Shown here: in pieces, positions 5,433-6,389 of the stretch
Layout: every line of letters begins with the position of its first letter
Position numbering within the stretch: position 1 is the stretch's first letter
Origin: Akkermansia sp.
GTDB lineage: Bacteria; Verrucomicrobiota; Verrucomicrobiia; Verrucomicrobiales; Akkermansiaceae
Assembly: GCA_017555465.1 (NCBI GenBank)
Contig: JAFZGH010000164.1
Span: 1 to 6,389, forward strand
Direction: 5' to 3'
Length of the DNA stretch: 6,389 bases
Notes under the pieces: generated by a model
Told to the model about the DNA's origin: nothing
The model's input: only the letters and a program-made list of their open reading frames with translations
Database searches by the model: none
Position numbers and translations under genes: made by a program

Positions 5433-6272
5433 ATGAAACATTTCCATCTCTTCAAACGTATTGCCTTGGCCTGCGGCATGGCTGCAGCCGCAGCACTTGT
5501 CAGCTCCTGCACCACAACCAAGTCTGTTCCTGAGCGTGCAGATCAGTTCAGCGCAGCCAGCAATGTCACCATTTTCAGCTATAACGATGCATCTTCTCCG
5601 TCGAACCGCCTCTGCACCCCTGCTGGCCCCATGCCGGAGAATGCCTACCGCGCACTGAAGAGCTGGCTTGCCAATTCCACCATTAAGGATTTCACCTATG
5701 CCTATCCCCAGTACTACGTGGCAATGACCTCTCCTGAGGGTAAGCAGCGCGTGTGGGGTATCTGCACGGATGGTAAGGCTAACCTCGTGGGTGTGCTTAT
5801 TCCCCGTGACGGTGTTGCTGCCTGGGATTTGCCTTTCATTGGTGCATACAAGATGTACGTGTGCGACACAAAGCAGCGTCGCGCTCTGTCTGATGCCATC
5901 ATGACCTATCTTTCCGAGGCTGGCTATGATGCCACTCGACTGGAGGCCCGCAAGGCTGCTGGCCTGGTGGATGCCCGCTATCTGATGTCCAAGCCGGTAA
6001 CGCTGGCTGATGAAGCCGCAGCCAAGGCTGCTGCTGAAGCCGCCCGCGCTGCAGAGGCCGCTGCCGCTGCTGCCGCCAAGGCCGCTGCTGGTGCGGATGA
6101 AGAAGGTGCCGCTGCCGCTGGCGATGAGGAAGCTGCAGACGAAGAGGGTACCGAAGAGGAAGAATCCTCTGATGAGGAAGAGGAGACCGAGGAAGAATCT
6201 TCTGATGAGGAAGAAGAGACCGAGGAGGAATCTTCTGATGAAGAAGAGGAAACCGAAGAGGAAGAAGAGTAA
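5433..6272 (+). CDS. Lipoprotein with Ala-rich segment and tandem acidic C-terminal repeats
   Basis: The protein has 279 residues. A lipoprotein signal peptide (MKHFHLFKR, then an Ala-rich core) ends in lipobox VSSC with Cys26. Residues about 40-185 look like a folded domain with four cysteines or fewer and many aromatic residues (FTYAYPQYYVAM, WGICTDGKANLVGVLIP, AWDLPFIGAYKMYVCD); I do not recognise its family. Residues 191-239 are very Ala-rich with Glu/Asp. Residues 240-279 are a nearly pure Glu/Asp/Ser/Thr tail built from an 11-residue unit, TEEESSDEEEE, given about three times. Export to the envelope is well supported by the signal. The acidic tail would be extended, strongly negative, and could bind cations or basic partners; that is inference. 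The start is the only one that gives the signal peptide. Confidence 0.88.
   Translation: MKHFHLFKRIALACGMAAAAALVSSCTTTKSVPERADQFSAASNVTIFSYNDASSPSNRLCTPAGPMPENAYRALKSWLANSTIKDFTYAYPQYYVAMTSPEGKQRVWGICTDGKANLVGVLIPRDGVAAWDLPFIGAYKMYVCDTKQRRALSDAIMTYLSEAGYDATRLEARKAAGLVDARYLMSKPVTLADEAAAKAAAEAARAAEAAAAAAAKAAAGADEEGAAAAGDEEAADEEGTEEEESSDEEEETEEESSDEEEETEEESSDEEEETEEEEE
6150..6271 (+). repeat. Tandem 33-bp coding repeat (acidic tail)
   Basis: The units are 6150-6185 (36 bp, with one extra Glu codon), 6186-6218 and 6219-6251 (33 bp each). A partial unit from 6252 runs to the stop. The protein unit is the same, but synonymous GAA/GAG and TCC/TCT differences separate the copies, so the array is not brand new. 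Arrays like this can gain or lose units by slippage or recombination. Confidence 0.85.
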
Positions 6273-6300
6273 AGCCCCCGTTTCCTGCCCGATTTTCGAC

Positions 6301-6335
6301 CACCCTGTTGCGTTGTCCGCAGCAGGGTGGTTTTG
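6301..6335 (+). terminator. Terminator after the acidic-tail lipoprotein gene
   Basis: The arms 6301-6312 and 6320-6331 pair over 12 positions, including one G-T, around a 7-nt loop (CCACCCTG.../...CAGGGTGG). Four T follow. The U tract is short, so termination may be incomplete. Confidence 0.75.
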
Positions 6336-6389
6336 CGTCGGGGGGGGGCTTCCTTTCGGGGGAGGAGTCCCCGCTTTGATAAATGAAAA
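6336..6389. other. G-rich segment at the window edge
   Basis: A run of eight G (6341-6348) and a later GGGGGAGGAG may fold weakly with CCCC at 6369-6372. An ATG at 6383 is followed by only four bases. It may open a next gene, but the nearest purine-rich ribosome site is too far upstream to support it. No function can be assigned. Confidence 0.3.

Noticed and set aside
6150..6271. Possible CRISPR-like array
   Set aside because: The repeats are contiguous, in frame and without spacers; they are a protein-coding tandem repeat.
5899..6303. Minus-strand frame opposite the acidic tail
   Set aside because: It is the antisense of GAA/GAG repeats, giving Leu/Pro/His/Gln-rich sequence; it has no start signal or domain.
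6383..6389. ATG at the right edge as the start of a next gene
   Set aside because: Only two codons are visible and no ribosome site lies at a suitable distance.

Overview
The window looks like a chromosomal segment of a GC-rich, Gram-negative host- or mucus-associated bacterium. An Akkermansia-like member of the Verrucomicrobiota is my best guess. The hints are a secreted-type sulfatase with a C-terminal beta-sandwich domain, an alternative-pathway spermidine gene (nspC), Ala/Glu-rich lipoproteins, and tRNA and tmRNA genes without an encoded CCA. This assignment is inference; no 16S or other marker is present.

Layout. Positions 1-1411 (+) hold the 3' part of a sulfatase gene. Facing it at 1419-1772 (-) is a small GIY-YIG domain protein, whose last ~32 residues are encoded by a terminator-like hairpin repeat. 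A second copy of that hairpin (around 1875-1931) sits just past the 3' end of ssrA (tmRNA, 1943-2300, -). A tRNA-Arg(ACG) (2390-2463, -) and a tRNA-Asp(GTC) (2674-2748, +) diverge from a shared 70-bp AT-rich spacer with strong -35/-10 elements on both sides. A symmetric terminator (2755-2789) then separates tRNA-Asp from nspC, which converges on it.

The second half is two divergent units. On the minus strand, a TPR-like lipoprotein with a long Ala/Glu/Lys helix (4039-5253) is followed 18 nt later by nspC (2830-4020), so the two are probably co-transcribed. On the plus strand, another lipoprotein (5433-6272) ends in an Ala-rich helix and a tandemly repeated Glu/Asp/Ser tail, followed by a hairpin terminator. 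The 179-bp gap between the lipoprotein genes should hold divergent promoters.

Functionally the segment is a mix: glycan or sulfate-ester hydrolysis, stable RNAs for translation and ribosome rescue, polyamine synthesis, and two envelope lipoproteins of unknown role. I see no defence system, CRISPR array, transposase or phage gene. The least ordinary features are the covarying hairpin repeat that doubles as coding sequence, the divergent tRNA promoter region, and the divergent lipoprotein pair with contrasting charged tails.
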